From Candidatus Thorarchaeota archaeon (lineage in GTDB: Archaea > Asgardarchaeota > Thorarchaeia > Thorarchaeales > Thorarchaeaceae), in the NCBI GenBank assembly GCA_029856425.1, contig JAHQWZ010000001.1:1-47989 (forward strand): a stretch of DNA of 47,989 nt, written 5' to 3'. Within the stretch, counting starts at the first letter, position 1; each line of letters begins with the position of its first letter. Below, piece after piece: positions 40,334 through 47,989 of this stretch. Made by a program: the position numbers and the translations under genes. Under the pieces are notes generated by a model. That model was not told the origin of the DNA. It searched no databases and was given only the letters and a program-made list of their open reading frames with translations.

Positions 40334-40495
40334 ATGACAAGGAAAGTTGATGGACTGTATCTCTGTGAGGAGTGTCACTTACTGTATAAAGAAGAACATT
40401 GGGCACAGAAATGTGAAGAATGGTGTAGAGAAAGAAGATCATGCAATCTTGAGATCACTAAGCATGCAGTGAACAAGTCAGAACTTACACTCTAG
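40334..40495 (+). CDS. 53-aa Cys-rich zinc-binding-like protein
   Basis: This small protein starts MTRKVDGLYLCEECHLLYKE. It has C-x2-C (residues 11-14), then QKCEEWCRERRSCNLEITKH with three more Cys. The order C-x2-C ... W-x-x-K-C-x-x-W-C-x(5)-C-N-x-E-I-x-x-H recurs in small uncharacterised archaeal proteins as I recall them, and is a plausible one- or two-metal site. It starts 6 bases after trmO, so it is probably co-transcribed. Its role is unknown; metal or metalloid binding is inferred from the Cys pattern. Confidence 0.7.
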   Translation: MTRKVDGLYLCEECHLLYKEEHWAQKCEEWCRERRSCNLEITKHAVNKSELTL

Positions 40496-40584
40496 CCCCT
40501 CACTCTATAGACCAGCTCATTGATGCAAATCCACTTATATGGAAACCCAATTAACTATAATGAAATTAGATATGGAGGCAAATA

Positions 40585-41286
40585 ATGGAAGGCATACAAG
40601 CATTCACAGGCTTTCCAAAAGAAGGTCTAGGATTCCTCGCCGAGCTAAAGGAGAACAACTATCGTGAGTGGTTCAATGAGCGGAAGAACGACTACCAGGA
40701 GTATCTAGTGAAACCTGCACTGAGCTTCGTGGTTGCCCTTGGCAAACGACTTACCACTGTTTCTGAGGACATGGTCTATGATACCCGTACCAATGGTAGC
40801 GGGTCGTTATTGCGCATCTATCGCGATATTCGATTCAGCAAGGACAAATCTCCTTACAACACAAGGCTTCGAGTTCGGTTCTGGGAAGGACCTGGAAAGA
40901 AGAAAGAGAGACCTGGTTTCTTTGTAGGATTGGATGAAACTGGTGGAGGAATCCATGGTGGATTGTGGATGTTTCCGAAGCGGCTCCTCGAGAAATACAG
41001 GAAATCTGTTCTAAACAATGAACTCGGCACAAGATTGGTCGAGGCAATTGACAATGTCAAATCCTTCAAAGGGTATGAGGTTGGAGGTGAGCACTACACA
41101 CGCGTACCAAGAGGATGTGATGCAAATCACCCGCGGGCTGCTTTGCTCCGTTTCAATGGCCTCTATGTTAGTTCGCCTAAGATACCTGTAGGCGTTTTGA
41201 AGAAACCGGAACTGGTCGATGTCTGCTTCGACCACATACAGAAAATGATGCCAATTCATGAATGGCTGATTCAATTGCTGGGATGA
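40585..41286 (+). CDS. DUF2461 family protein
   Basis: This 233-aa protein matches the TIGR02453/DUF2461 family: GFPKEGLGFLAELKENNYRE, then WFNERKNDYQEYLVKPA near the start, RIYRDIRFSKDKSPYNTRLR in the middle and GGGIHGGLWMFPKRLLEKYR after it. Family members are soluble proteins of about 220 aa found in all three domains, including Schizosaccharomyces pombe, with no agreed function. The start ATG has GGAGGCAAATA upstream, a good ribosome site. It is encoded alone. Confidence 0.88.
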   Translation: MEGIQAFTGFPKEGLGFLAELKENNYREWFNERKNDYQEYLVKPALSFVVALGKRLTTVSEDMVYDTRTNGSGSLLRIYRDIRFSKDKSPYNTRLRVRFWEGPGKKKERPGFFVGLDETGGGIHGGLWMFPKRLLEKYRKSVLNNELGTRLVEAIDNVKSFKGYEVGGEHYTRVPRGCDANHPRAALLRFNGLYVSSPKIPVGVLKKPELVDVCFDHIQKMMPIHEWLIQLLG

Positions 41287-41397
41287 CTCGTCTAGGATTT
41301 CTTTGCTCTTTTCTCAGACTTGGGAACATCCTGACAAGCATATCCTTTAACAAGCCCGCAGACTTATCAGAAGCCTCTATGAGTAGACAGCAGAACG

Positions 41398-42894
41398 GTG
41401 GTGCTATTCCTGTCTGGGTTGGAAGACCGAGTAGTTGAAACGGTGAGAAACTCTCTTACGATAGGTATCACACTCAAACAGATTGCACAAGCGATAGATG
41501 AAAATCTAGAAGCAGTAGACGGATGTGTCCAAGCTCTTCGGGACCGGGGCAAAGTTGTAAGGATGGGAAGAGGACTATGGGTTCTAAAGGAATATGAGCA
41601 AATCGATAATGATCCCGAGTTCATCAGTCCTGCAACATATAACGAGAAATTCGCAGATCTATATGGTGTTCAATTATCTGAGTACAGTGGTAGTAGCATT
41701 ACATTCTCTGCAAACCATCTCATGGAGAAGAAAGTTCAGAGATGGACTCCATATGTGCAGGGATTCTCGGCAGACTTTGTTGATAACATGTTACAGCGCT
41801 ATGATGTGAAACCTGGACAGAGAGTGCTCGATCCTTTCGCGGGTAGCGGAACCGTCCTCGTAAGCGCCAAGATGAAAGGCATAGACGCCATTGGTGTGGA
41901 CCTGATGCCACTGATGTCATTCATGGCTCGTGTAAAGACTGAATGGGATTTGGATGTGAAAGCCGTCAGACGCGAATTTGAAGGATTGGACTGGAATCAA
42001 GAACCAAAACTCAGCTCACCCGCTTTTCTCAAGAGATGGAAATCACACTTCAATGCCGGGGTGTTAAGGAACCTGCTCCTTCTCAAGCAATCAATATTGG
42101 CCGTCAAGCAGCCAAAGATAACGGATCTGTTCAGATTAGCTTTTGCAAGTATCTTGGTGGACTGCAGCAACTTGAACCGTTCCCCATGCTTGGGTTATGA
42201 CAGAACCAAGGCAGTCTCAGATGATACACCCCTCATTCTATTCAGAGCAAAGGTGCAGGACATGATCGAAGATCTTGTGTATGTCAGGGAAAAGGCGCAA
42301 GGACATGTTGAAGTAATAACAGGCGACTCGAGACTAGTTCGATACGAGCCCGAGTCTATCGACATCGCCATAACAAGCCCTCCATATGTTAATGGATTGG
42401 ATTATGTCATTAACTACAAGATTGAGATGGCTTGGCTTGATATGGTACACAGCTATGATGAACTCGGCCAACTGAAGGATGAAATGGTGGCTTGCGACAA
42501 TGTTTCTCGATCTATCATCAGAGGATTTTCAGAGAGATTAGACAGCTATGAAGATGTCTGGGTAGAAGAGATAGCAGAGAGAATCGCCCATCGGATTACG
42601 TCAAAGGAAGGCTACAGACGAAAAGACATGCACAATGTTGTCCGGAAGTATTTCGATGATGTTTATCGAGTCTTCAGAAATGTATACGAGGGTCTCAAGA
42701 CTGGCGCTCGCTTCATCATCGTCATCGGTGACTCTCTTATTGCTGGGGTGTATATCCCTGCAGACCTCATCCTGGCACAGATGGCGAAGGCTATTGGTTT
42801 CAAGATTGAGAATGTCGAAATAGCTAGGTCTCGCCGTTCCGGACAACGAAGATCATTCAAGCTCAGAGAGAGCGTCGTCATTCTCTCAAAGTGA
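41398..42894 (+). CDS. HTH-methyltransferase fusion (N4-cytosine/N6-adenine or RNA MTase-like)
   Basis: This 498-aa protein has two parts. Residues 12-65 form a winged helix (ITLKQIAQAIDENLEAVDGC, then VQALRDRGKVVRMGRGLWVL). Residues 110-498 form an S-adenosylmethionine methyltransferase: motif I DPFAGSGT (145-152), GVDLMPL (motif II) and the catalytic TSPPY (about 326-330) followed by VNGLDYVINY. TSPPY is typical of DNA N4-cytosine methylases and is close to D/N-P-P-Y of DNA N6-adenine and tRNA N2-guanine enzymes, so the base cannot be told. The GTG at 41398 is followed by a second GTG. No restriction endonuclease gene is next to it, so it is an orphan. Confidence 0.82.
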   Translation: MVLFLSGLEDRVVETVRNSLTIGITLKQIAQAIDENLEAVDGCVQALRDRGKVVRMGRGLWVLKEYEQIDNDPEFISPATYNEKFADLYGVQLSEYSGSSITFSANHLMEKKVQRWTPYVQGFSADFVDNMLQRYDVKPGQRVLDPFAGSGTVLVSAKMKGIDAIGVDLMPLMSFMARVKTEWDLDVKAVRREFEGLDWNQEPKLSSPAFLKRWKSHFNAGVLRNLLLLKQSILAVKQPKITDLFRLAFASILVDCSNLNRSPCLGYDRTKAVSDDTPLILFRAKVQDMIEDLVYVREKAQGHVEVITGDSRLVRYEPESIDIAITSPPYVNGLDYVINYKIEMAWLDMVHSYDELGQLKDEMVACDNVSRSIIRGFSERLDSYEDVWVEEIAERIAHRITSKEGYRRKDMHNVVRKYFDDVYRVFRNVYEGLKTGARFIIVIGDSLIAGVYIPADLILAQMAKAIGFKIENVEIARSRRSGQRRSFKLRESVVILSK

Positions 42895-42962
42895 AATTCA
42901 TCTGTGAAACGTTATATCGTAGTGAGTGTATAACTTAAGAACAGAAACAGGAGACTCATTTC

Positions 42963-43484
42963 TTGAGAAGCCGAATGACAACCTTTGCACCAATTCTATC
43001 AATCATTGCGGTTTCTTTCATTGTATCCTATATACTCTATACAACTGGCAGTTTTGCTGTTTCTGCTTATCACAATACAAGGGTTGAAGCATCAGGTTAC
43101 ACGTCTTATCAGGTATGGACAATAGAGAACGACACCCTGTCAGGAAGTCTTGAAGTCACCACTGATGGTGTCGTAGACTTCTATATCATGTCCGAGAATG
43201 ACTATAGAATCTGGACTGTACATGGTGGAAATACAGGATCGCTATTCTCACGAACGGGCGTTGAATCGTTGGATTGGAACGTTTTGATTCCTGCTGACGG
43301 CACATATTTCATTGTATACAGCAATTGGGGCAGTTCTGTACCAGAACATGTTCAGGCTTCTCTACATGTGACGACATCTAGATCCATACTCTGGCCCGTC
43401 ATCGTTACTGGGACCATTCTTTCGGCGGCACTCCTGATATGCATGACAACAATTCGAAAAGCAAAAGATGTATTGAGTTATTGA
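42963..43484 (+). CDS. Membrane-anchored protein with an external beta domain
   Basis: This protein of about 173 aa (TTG 42963, or ATG 42975) has an N-terminal hydrophobic helix (ILSIIAVSFIVSYILYTTG) and a C-terminal one (ILWPVIVTGTILSAALLICM). The 100-residue region between is rich in Tyr, Thr and Ser with alternating hydrophobic residues (SGSLEVTTDGVVDFYIMS, WNVLIPADGTYFIVYSNWG), resembling the PPC/emp24-like beta sandwich seen in archaeal surface proteins. It has no Cys in that domain. It would face the outside, with both ends in the membrane. I know of no function. Confidence 0.6.
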   Translation: MRSRMTTFAPILSIIAVSFIVSYILYTTGSFAVSAYHNTRVEASGYTSYQVWTIENDTLSGSLEVTTDGVVDFYIMSENDYRIWTVHGGNTGSLFSRTGVESLDWNVLIPADGTYFIVYSNWGSSVPEHVQASLHVTTSRSILWPVIVTGTILSAALLICMTTIRKAKDVLSY

Positions 43485-43532
43485 CGAGGTTCTGTTATCA
43501 TTCGAATGAAATCCCATTTGGAGGTTTGCTGA

Positions 43533-43637
43533 ATGACGGGGAATTGCGATGAATTAGTCACGCTGGTACACGAACCGATAGCTGAGAAAGCCAAGGAAAG
43601 ACACAAGAGCTTCTGGAGGAGCGAGGGGCGTTCATGA
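43533..43637 (+). CDS. Possible 34-aa leader-like ORF
   Basis: GGAGG lies 8 bases before ATG 43533, and the frame reads MTGNCDELVTLVHEPIAEKA, then KERHKSFWRSEGRS and TGA. It ends 4 bases before the ATG of the next gene (43642), an arrangement suited to translational coupling. It could be a real small protein or an upstream leader. It is too short to place in a family. Confidence 0.35.
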   Translation: MTGNCDELVTLVHEPIAEKAKERHKSFWRSEGRS

Positions 43638-43641
43638 AGCA

Positions 43642-43842
43642 ATGAGTGACATAGACCCACACTCCTTCAAAACCCTCTCAGAAACAAAGACAGAGGATGG
43701 TGACACCTTGATTAGGTGGAATGTGGTGGAATTTGTCACAACCGAGCTTACAGTAGGTGCGCCTCATAGGTTCGAGCGAAAAGGAATTCTTATCCTCAGG
43801 AATGATGGAAGTAATGAACTATTTTATTGGCTATCTGCGTAG
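43642..43842 (+). CDS. Hypothetical 66-aa protein
   Basis: This small soluble protein starts MSDIDPHSFKTLSETKTEDG and ends NDGSNELFYWLSA. Alternating strands (TLIRWNVVEFVTTELTVG, GILILRNDG) suggest an all-beta fold. No family is recognised. A ribosome site GAGGGGCG lies about 12 bases upstream. It converges with the DinB-like gene, with 3 bases between the stop codons. Confidence 0.5.
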   Translation: MSDIDPHSFKTLSETKTEDGDTLIRWNVVEFVTTELTVGAPHRFERKGILILRNDGSNELFYWLSA

Positions 43843-43845
43843 TCG

Positions 43846-44316
43846 CTAGACCATTGCAATTCTATATGGGACATAGTCTGTCATCTGCACTTCTTTGCCA
43901 AGTAGTCGTAGCCCCATAGCAATCTGACCTCGATGATAGGCTGCATGATTGACAAGGTGGAAGAAGATCTCTTCGAAGCCTATTGTGATGTCTTTGCCTT
44001 TGCTATCAAATGTAATCTCGTTTGCTAGTCGGTCTTCAATCATGTCGATGAACTTGTGCATGTAATCAGTTAAGAACCCAAAGAGTGCCTCTCTCTCCAT
44101 TCCCTCGAAATTCGGTTTGTTTTGCGGATCCTTGTCAATCCAGTCGTAATACCACTCCCAGGTGTCCTGTGCAAGATGGATATACCGCTTCTTGATGCTG
44201 CCACCCCTTTCTCCAAGAGGTCTATCGAATTCCTCTTTACTCAGCCTTTGTACTAACTCCCAAATCGTTTTGTCAGCCCAGACAAGATACTGACCCATTC
44301 TCTGTAGAAGATTCAT
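43846..44316 (-). CDS. DinB-family protein
   Basis: This protein of about 156 aa is of the DinB/YfiT four-helix family. Signature elements are MGQYLVWADKTIWELVQRLS at the start, HLAQDTWEWYYDWI in the second helix, and FHLVNHAAYHRGQIAMGLRL, then LGKEV, at the end. The two His of H-A-A-Y-H plus a His in the second helix form the usual divalent metal site. Many act as thiol (bacillithiol or mycothiol) transferases, others are unknown. ATG 44316 is preferred; longer frames to 44349 are possible. Confidence 0.83.
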   Translation of the reverse strand: MNLLQRMGQYLVWADKTIWELVQRLSKEEFDRPLGERGGSIKKRYIHLAQDTWEWYYDWIDKDPQNKPNFEGMEREALFGFLTDYMHKFIDMIEDRLANEITFDSKGKDITIGFEEIFFHLVNHAAYHRGQIAMGLRLLGKEVQMTDYVPYRIAMV

Positions 44317-44542
44317 GCCACACATCCCGTGATTCATCCAAATAAACATCTAGTCAATCATACCAGAAATTCATCGTCAGCATTCTGAATCATATTACTC
44401 CTGAATTAATAATATGCCATGTATCGAACACATTTGTACAGCAAATAGCACACAGGACCTGCCGGGTGTGCTTTCTTTCGAACACTCATCCGCGCCCCCT
44501 TCCGATAGATTAAGTTGGGCATCCACCTATCTTTTGGAAGCC

Positions 44543-45583
44543 ATGACACTCACTTCGAAACAAAAGGAACGATACTCTCGAATGCTTGCCCTCCACGACA
44601 TTTCAGAATCACATATGGAGTCTATAGCTTCGTCAACTGTATCTGTTGTGGGTGCGGGAGGGCTTGGAAGCCCAGCACTTCGCCTTCTGACAGCCATAGG
44701 ATTTGGGACTATACGAATAATCGATCGGGATATTGTTGAGTTATCCAACATTCAAAGACAGACCGTGTACAACACAGTCGACATTGGCATGCCAAAAGCT
44801 GAGGCTGCAGCTGCCAATCTTGCATTACTAAATCCCGATGTCGATTTCCAGCCGATCAGTGCGTCAATTGCGGAGGATAATGCAGCAACGCTCCTAAAGG
44901 GATCTGATATCATTATTGATGGCTTGGATTCTTTCAATACTAGATTCGTTGTGAATCGGGTGAGTGTAGAATTAAAGATTCCATACGTCTTCGCCGGAGC
45001 GATTGAGTATCACAGCAATCTGAGCACTTTCATTCCCGGCAAGACCGGCTGCCTTCACTGCCTTGCTGGGGACGCTCAGGATAATTCTGACTATACCTGT
45101 GCCAATGTGGGCGTTTCCACGGAACTCTTGTCAATAGTCGCATCTGTGGAGGTTAGAGAATCAGTTCTTCTTGCTACAGGACAATCACCCCGTCTCGCTA
45201 ATCGTCTCATGGTAGTCGATATCGCTTCCCTAAGCTTTGATTTCTTTGACATTGGACGCGATGATAATTGTCCTGTCTGTTCAATTCATGCGACTCCCCC
45301 ATCAGTCGAGCAGTCTGAAGTGCCGAGGGTGACCACCTTATGTTCTGGCACCTTCAACTTGACTCCTGGATCTCCAGTTGAGATTGATATGAACTTGATT
45401 GCAGAACGTCTTGCCAGTTCATATGAAGTGAAGCAGGCAAAGAGGTGGCTCAAGCTTCGCTCGTCATCAGGGATTGAGGTGACCATCATGCCACAAGCCA
45501 ATGCAATAATCAAGGGAGTCAAGTCAGAAAAAGAAGCGCTCGAGATCTATGAAACGATTCTGAGGGCAGAATCTAGCTACTGA
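44543..45583 (+). CDS. ThiF/MoeB-type E1-like adenylating enzyme
   Basis: This 346-aa enzyme adenylates the C-terminus of ubiquitin-like sulfur carriers. It has YSRMLALHDI, the nucleotide site VVGAGGLGSPALRL (36-49), IIDRDIVELSNIQRQ (59-73), GLDSFNTR with the conserved Asp, two Cys pairs CLHC (170-173) and CPVC (243-246) for zinc, and a Cys at 186 in YTCANVGV where the thioester or persulfide Cys sits in MoeB/ThiF. A C-terminal extension of about 95 residues carries a LCSGTFNL block. ATG 44543 is chosen because the standard N-terminus begins there; an upstream in-frame ATG at 44414 would add 43 unrelated residues. No carrier with Gly-Gly is adjacent. Confidence 0.9.
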   Translation: MTLTSKQKERYSRMLALHDISESHMESIASSTVSVVGAGGLGSPALRLLTAIGFGTIRIIDRDIVELSNIQRQTVYNTVDIGMPKAEAAAANLALLNPDVDFQPISASIAEDNAATLLKGSDIIIDGLDSFNTRFVVNRVSVELKIPYVFAGAIEYHSNLSTFIPGKTGCLHCLAGDAQDNSDYTCANVGVSTELLSIVASVEVRESVLLATGQSPRLANRLMVVDIASLSFDFFDIGRDDNCPVCSIHATPPSVEQSEVPRVTTLCSGTFNLTPGSPVEIDMNLIAERLASSYEVKQAKRWLKLRSSSGIEVTIMPQANAIIKGVKSEKEALEIYETILRAESSY

Positions 45584-45676
45584 AATCTAAGGCAATCCAC
45601 CAACGCAGAACAGCATCCCTACTGTATATTAGGCGGATGCACCTTATGAGAAGACTCTCAGGGATGTTGGATTCCA

Positions 45677-47632
45677 ATGGACGAAACCTTTGAGTTCGGT
45701 GGCGAAATAGTCTGGCGTCCCCCATCTGATTATGTGGAGAACGCGCGTTTGACCAAGTTCATGCGGCAGCATGGAATTGGCGATTTTGATGAACTGATGA
45801 AACGTTCAACGGAAGATATTGCCTGGTTTACCGACGCGGTTTTCAAGCACCTCGACATCCAATTTCAAACGGAATATGATACGGTTGTAGACTTATCGCG
45901 TGGAATTGCGTGGCCGCAGTGGTGCATTGGAGGAAGGATGAACATTATCCACAACTGTATTGACAAGTACATTGGCACTCCAGTGGAATCACAAAACGCT
46001 TTGATCTGGGAGGGTGAGGAAGGCGAAACTCGGTCAATGAGCTACGGAGAACTCTACCTGGAGGTCAACAAGGCCGCAAATGCATTGAGGTCTCTTGGCC
46101 TTGGAAAAGGTGATTCGATTGGCCTTTTCATGCCAATGGTGCCTGAGATTGCCGTTGCATTTCTGGCAATTGTAAAGATTGGAGGAATAATTCTCCCACT
46201 GTTCTCGGGATTTGGCGAGAGTGCAATTGTGGACAGATTAGCAGATGCAGATGCGAGAGCTTTGTTCACAGTTGATGGAGCTTCTCGAAGAGGCAAAATT
46301 ATCCCCATGAAGCCGGTTGCAGATAAGGCTGCGGAGAGAATTCCCACCTTGAAGCATATGATTGTACTTAACCGAGCCAATATTCCGGTGGCTATGGAGG
46401 AAGGGCGTGATCATTGGTGGACAGAACTTGTATCAGCACAACCAGAATCTGCTTCAACTGAGCTTACTGACGCTGAAGATCCCCTGATGATTATCTACAC
46501 ATCTGGGACCACTGGTCTTGCGAAGGGTGCAGTCCACACTCACTGCGGATTTCCGGTAAAAGCCGCTCAGGACATGGCTTTTGGTACTGATCTTCATCCA
46601 GACCAAATCATATACTGGATGACTGATATGGGCTGGATGATGGGACCTTGGCTTGTCTTCGGGTCATTGATTCTTGGAGCAACATTCTTCCTATTTGATG
46701 GCGCTCCAGACTTCCCCGGACCTGGCCGCCTCTGGGAAATAGTTGCTCGGCACAAAATCTCTGTGCTTGGTGTTTCTCCAACACTCATCAGGCTCTTAAT
46801 GACTCACGGAGAGAAACCTGTTCAGAAACACGACCTCTCTGCACTGCGTTTCTTTGGCTCCACTGGTGAGCCTTGGAATCCTGTTCCTTGGATGTGGCTA
46901 TTTGAAAAGGTCGGAGAAAAAAGAATACCAATCATAAACTACTCCGGCGGCACAGAGGTGTCTGGAGGGATAGTCATGGGTAATCCACTCCTACCTCTCA
47001 AGGCATGTGCATTTTCAGGTCCCTGCCCTGGGATTGCTGCCGATGTATTTGATGAGGACGGTCAGCCAGTCAGAAATCAAGTTGGAGAGCTTGTCATTAA
47101 GGCCCCTTGGATCGGCATGACACGTGGCTTTTGGAAGGACCCCAAACGTTACGAAGATACGTACTGGTCGCGTTGGCCTAATGTATGGGTGCATGGAGAT
47201 TTCGCCGCCATTGATGCTGATGGCTTGTGGTATATTCTGGGAAGGTCAGACGACATAATCAAGATAGCAGGGAAGCGCTTTGGTCCAGCTGAGGCAGAAT
47301 CAATCATTGTAGCTCATCCTGCAGTGACAGAGGCTGCAGCAATTGGGGTTCCTCACAAGATTAAGCTGAACGAACTTGTAGTCTTCTGTGTTCTGATGCC
47401 AGGGACTGAACCTTCTGATGCGCTGCGTAAGGAGTTGAGGCTAATGGTTGCTGAAGCTATGGGCAAGCCGCTTACTCCCAAAGAAGTTCTCTTCGTCAGT
47501 GACCTGCCAAAGACTCGCAACGCAAAGGTGATGAGACGCATGATACGCGCTGCATACTTGGGAGAGGACCCTGGTGACATGGCCTCATTAGTTAATCCTG
47601 AAGCGGTCGAAGAGATTCGTAGAGCCAAATGA
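45677..47632 (+). CDS. AMP-forming acyl-CoA (acetyl-CoA-like) synthetase
   Basis: This 651-aa adenylate-forming enzyme has the P-loop IIYTSGTTGLAKGAVHTH, the ADP/AMP site INYSGGTEVSGG, WVHGDFAAIDADGLWYILGR, the hinge region DDIIKIAGKRFGPAEAES, and the C-terminal catalytic Lys in PKTRNAKVMRRM. The N-terminal region (first 90 residues) resembles acetyl-CoA synthetases. It activates a short carboxylic acid to acyl-CoA with ATP to AMP and PPi. The exact acid cannot be told; the family also includes propionyl- and medium-chain enzymes. It is transcribed alone from a 93-base gap. Confidence 0.92.
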   Translation: MDETFEFGGEIVWRPPSDYVENARLTKFMRQHGIGDFDELMKRSTEDIAWFTDAVFKHLDIQFQTEYDTVVDLSRGIAWPQWCIGGRMNIIHNCIDKYIGTPVESQNALIWEGEEGETRSMSYGELYLEVNKAANALRSLGLGKGDSIGLFMPMVPEIAVAFLAIVKIGGIILPLFSGFGESAIVDRLADADARALFTVDGASRRGKIIPMKPVADKAAERIPTLKHMIVLNRANIPVAMEEGRDHWWTELVSAQPESASTELTDAEDPLMIIYTSGTTGLAKGAVHTHCGFPVKAAQDMAFGTDLHPDQIIYWMTDMGWMMGPWLVFGSLILGATFFLFDGAPDFPGPGRLWEIVARHKISVLGVSPTLIRLLMTHGEKPVQKHDLSALRFFGSTGEPWNPVPWMWLFEKVGEKRIPIINYSGGTEVSGGIVMGNPLLPLKACAFSGPCPGIAADVFDEDGQPVRNQVGELVIKAPWIGMTRGFWKDPKRYEDTYWSRWPNVWVHGDFAAIDADGLWYILGRSDDIIKIAGKRFGPAEAESIIVAHPAVTEAAAIGVPHKIKLNELVVFCVLMPGTEPSDALRKELRLMVAEAMGKPLTPKEVLFVSDLPKTRNAKVMRRMIRAAYLGEDPGDMASLVNPEAVEEIRRAK

Positions 47633-47694
47633 TATGCCTATGGCGAGGATTTACTAGTATCCTTGTTGAATGTCGAACACATAGAGGGAGATAG

Positions 47695-47989
47695 TTGGCA
47701 ATAGATCAGGAAAAAGTTAGAAAGAAGGCTAGAATCAAGGAGATAGCAACCAGTTCAGCCATGCCAAGGGTATTACGGATTGAGAGCGAATACCTTCCTC
47801 CATCGACCTACATTATCGAGTCCCTCGATGCGCTGCAGATTCTACTCAAACCATGGATAGTGGGTTCTAGATTAACCAAGTTTGCTCGAAATAGTAGCGT
47901 AGACTTCATTCGAGCAGCATTCGATCTTGCACCAGAGCTACGAGAGGCTTCATTGAGTTCTGTTACCGAAGTCGTACCTCTGGCAGGTG
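47695..47989 (+). CDS. Unidentified protein, 3' truncated by the window end
   Basis: An open frame begins at TTG 47695 (GAGGGAG lies 4-10 bases upstream) and runs off the window: LAIDQEKVRKKARIKEIATS, then SAMPRVLRIESEYLPPSTYI and IIESLDALQILLKPWIVGSR. About 98 residues are visible; ATG at 47761 is another possible start. I do not recognise the family. It lies 62 bases downstream of the acyl-CoA synthetase and may be linked to it. The missing 3' end prevents any firmer call. Confidence 0.5.
   Translation, partial: MAIDQEKVRKKARIKEIATSSAMPRVLRIESEYLPPSTYIIESLDALQILLKPWIVGSRLTKFARNSSVDFIRAAFDLAPELREASLSSVTEVVPLAG

Noticed and set aside
43755..43785. GGTTCGAGC resembling a tRNA T-arm
   Set aside because: It lies inside a small coding frame and no acceptor, D or anticodon arms can be folded around it.
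44414..44542. 43-residue N-terminal extension of the E1-like enzyme
   Set aside because: The added residues have no similarity to the family start, and ATG 44543 gives the standard N-terminus.
1..47989. CRISPR arrays, insertion sequences, rRNA or tRNA genes
   Set aside because: I looked for regularly spaced repeats, transposase motifs, terminal inverted repeats and tRNA arms and found none that hold up.

Overview
The window looks like a chromosomal segment of an archaeon, most probably an Asgard archaeon of the Thorarchaeota type. The sequence-level reasons are: archaeal TATA boxes about 25 to 30 bases ahead of starts, some giving leaderless messages, mixed with Shine-Dalgarno-led genes; Lrp/ArsR-type regulators; a large heterodisulfide-reductase (Hdr) cluster; a Ras/Rab-like small GTPase with a long coiled-coil tail (26109-27239); and a PARP-type zinc finger protein (14423-15106). 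The lineage is an inference from gene content, not from a marker gene. I see no rRNA, tRNA, CRISPR array or insertion sequence.

Layout. 1-843: the 3' part of a two-HTH Lrp-like regulator. 984-3872: an ABC exporter operon with an RDD membrane protein. 3971-7276: a 57-aa zinc protein with a palindromic operator, a Yip1-like membrane protein divergent from a MarR-like regulator, and an arsenite module (ACR3 plus ArsR). 7329-11433: an eroded stretch with an ABC transporter deletion remnant, a broken membrane protein gene and another coding remnant, interspersed with intact ferritin-like, MFS, beta-grasp and stand-alone RAM genes. 11484-13362: two DUF308 paralogues around a TPR-like gene. 13448-15960: a probable stress operon (PARP-finger protein, Hsp20, paralogue of the finger protein's N-terminal domain) next to a ribbon-helix-helix regulator whose likely operators sit before both units. 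16010-20817: CorA, MFS, a peroxiredoxin-like protein without its catalytic Cys, and a Ca2+/cation antiporter. 21005-21248: two tandem micropeptide genes, one almost all Asp/Trp and one Lys/Ala-rich. 21488-28508: Mrp/NBP35 ATPase, a membrane HTH protein, a ClbS-like gene interrupted by TAG, an ATC-hydrolase-like protein, a SRPBCC protein, the GTPase, a RraA-like protein and an MBL-fold remnant.

28677-37756 is one tightly packed operon of eight redox genes: hdrC, hdrB, a QmoA-like flavoprotein, a QmoB-like HdrA-MvhD fusion, a ferredoxin-MvhD protein, a full-length HdrA, and a second hdrC and hdrB. It presumably encodes a cytoplasmic electron-bifurcating or confurcating Hdr complex with two thiol-disulfide (HdrB) sites. 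No hydrogenase or formate dehydrogenase subunit is in view, so the electron partner is unknown. A Cys-rich membrane protein converges on its end.

38552-47989 holds metabolic and modification genes: PAS/DUF438 protein, SDR, TrmO, a 53-aa Cys-rich protein, DUF2461, an HTH-methyltransferase fusion, a DinB protein, a ThiF/MoeB-type E1-like enzyme, an AMP-forming acyl-CoA synthetase, and the start of a gene leaving the window.

The strongest leads are the acidic/basic micropeptide pair, the PARP-finger/Hsp20 operon with its RHH operators, a TGAA-N6-TTCA operator shared by the RAM and Mrp genes, and the Qmo-like arrangement inside the Hdr operon.
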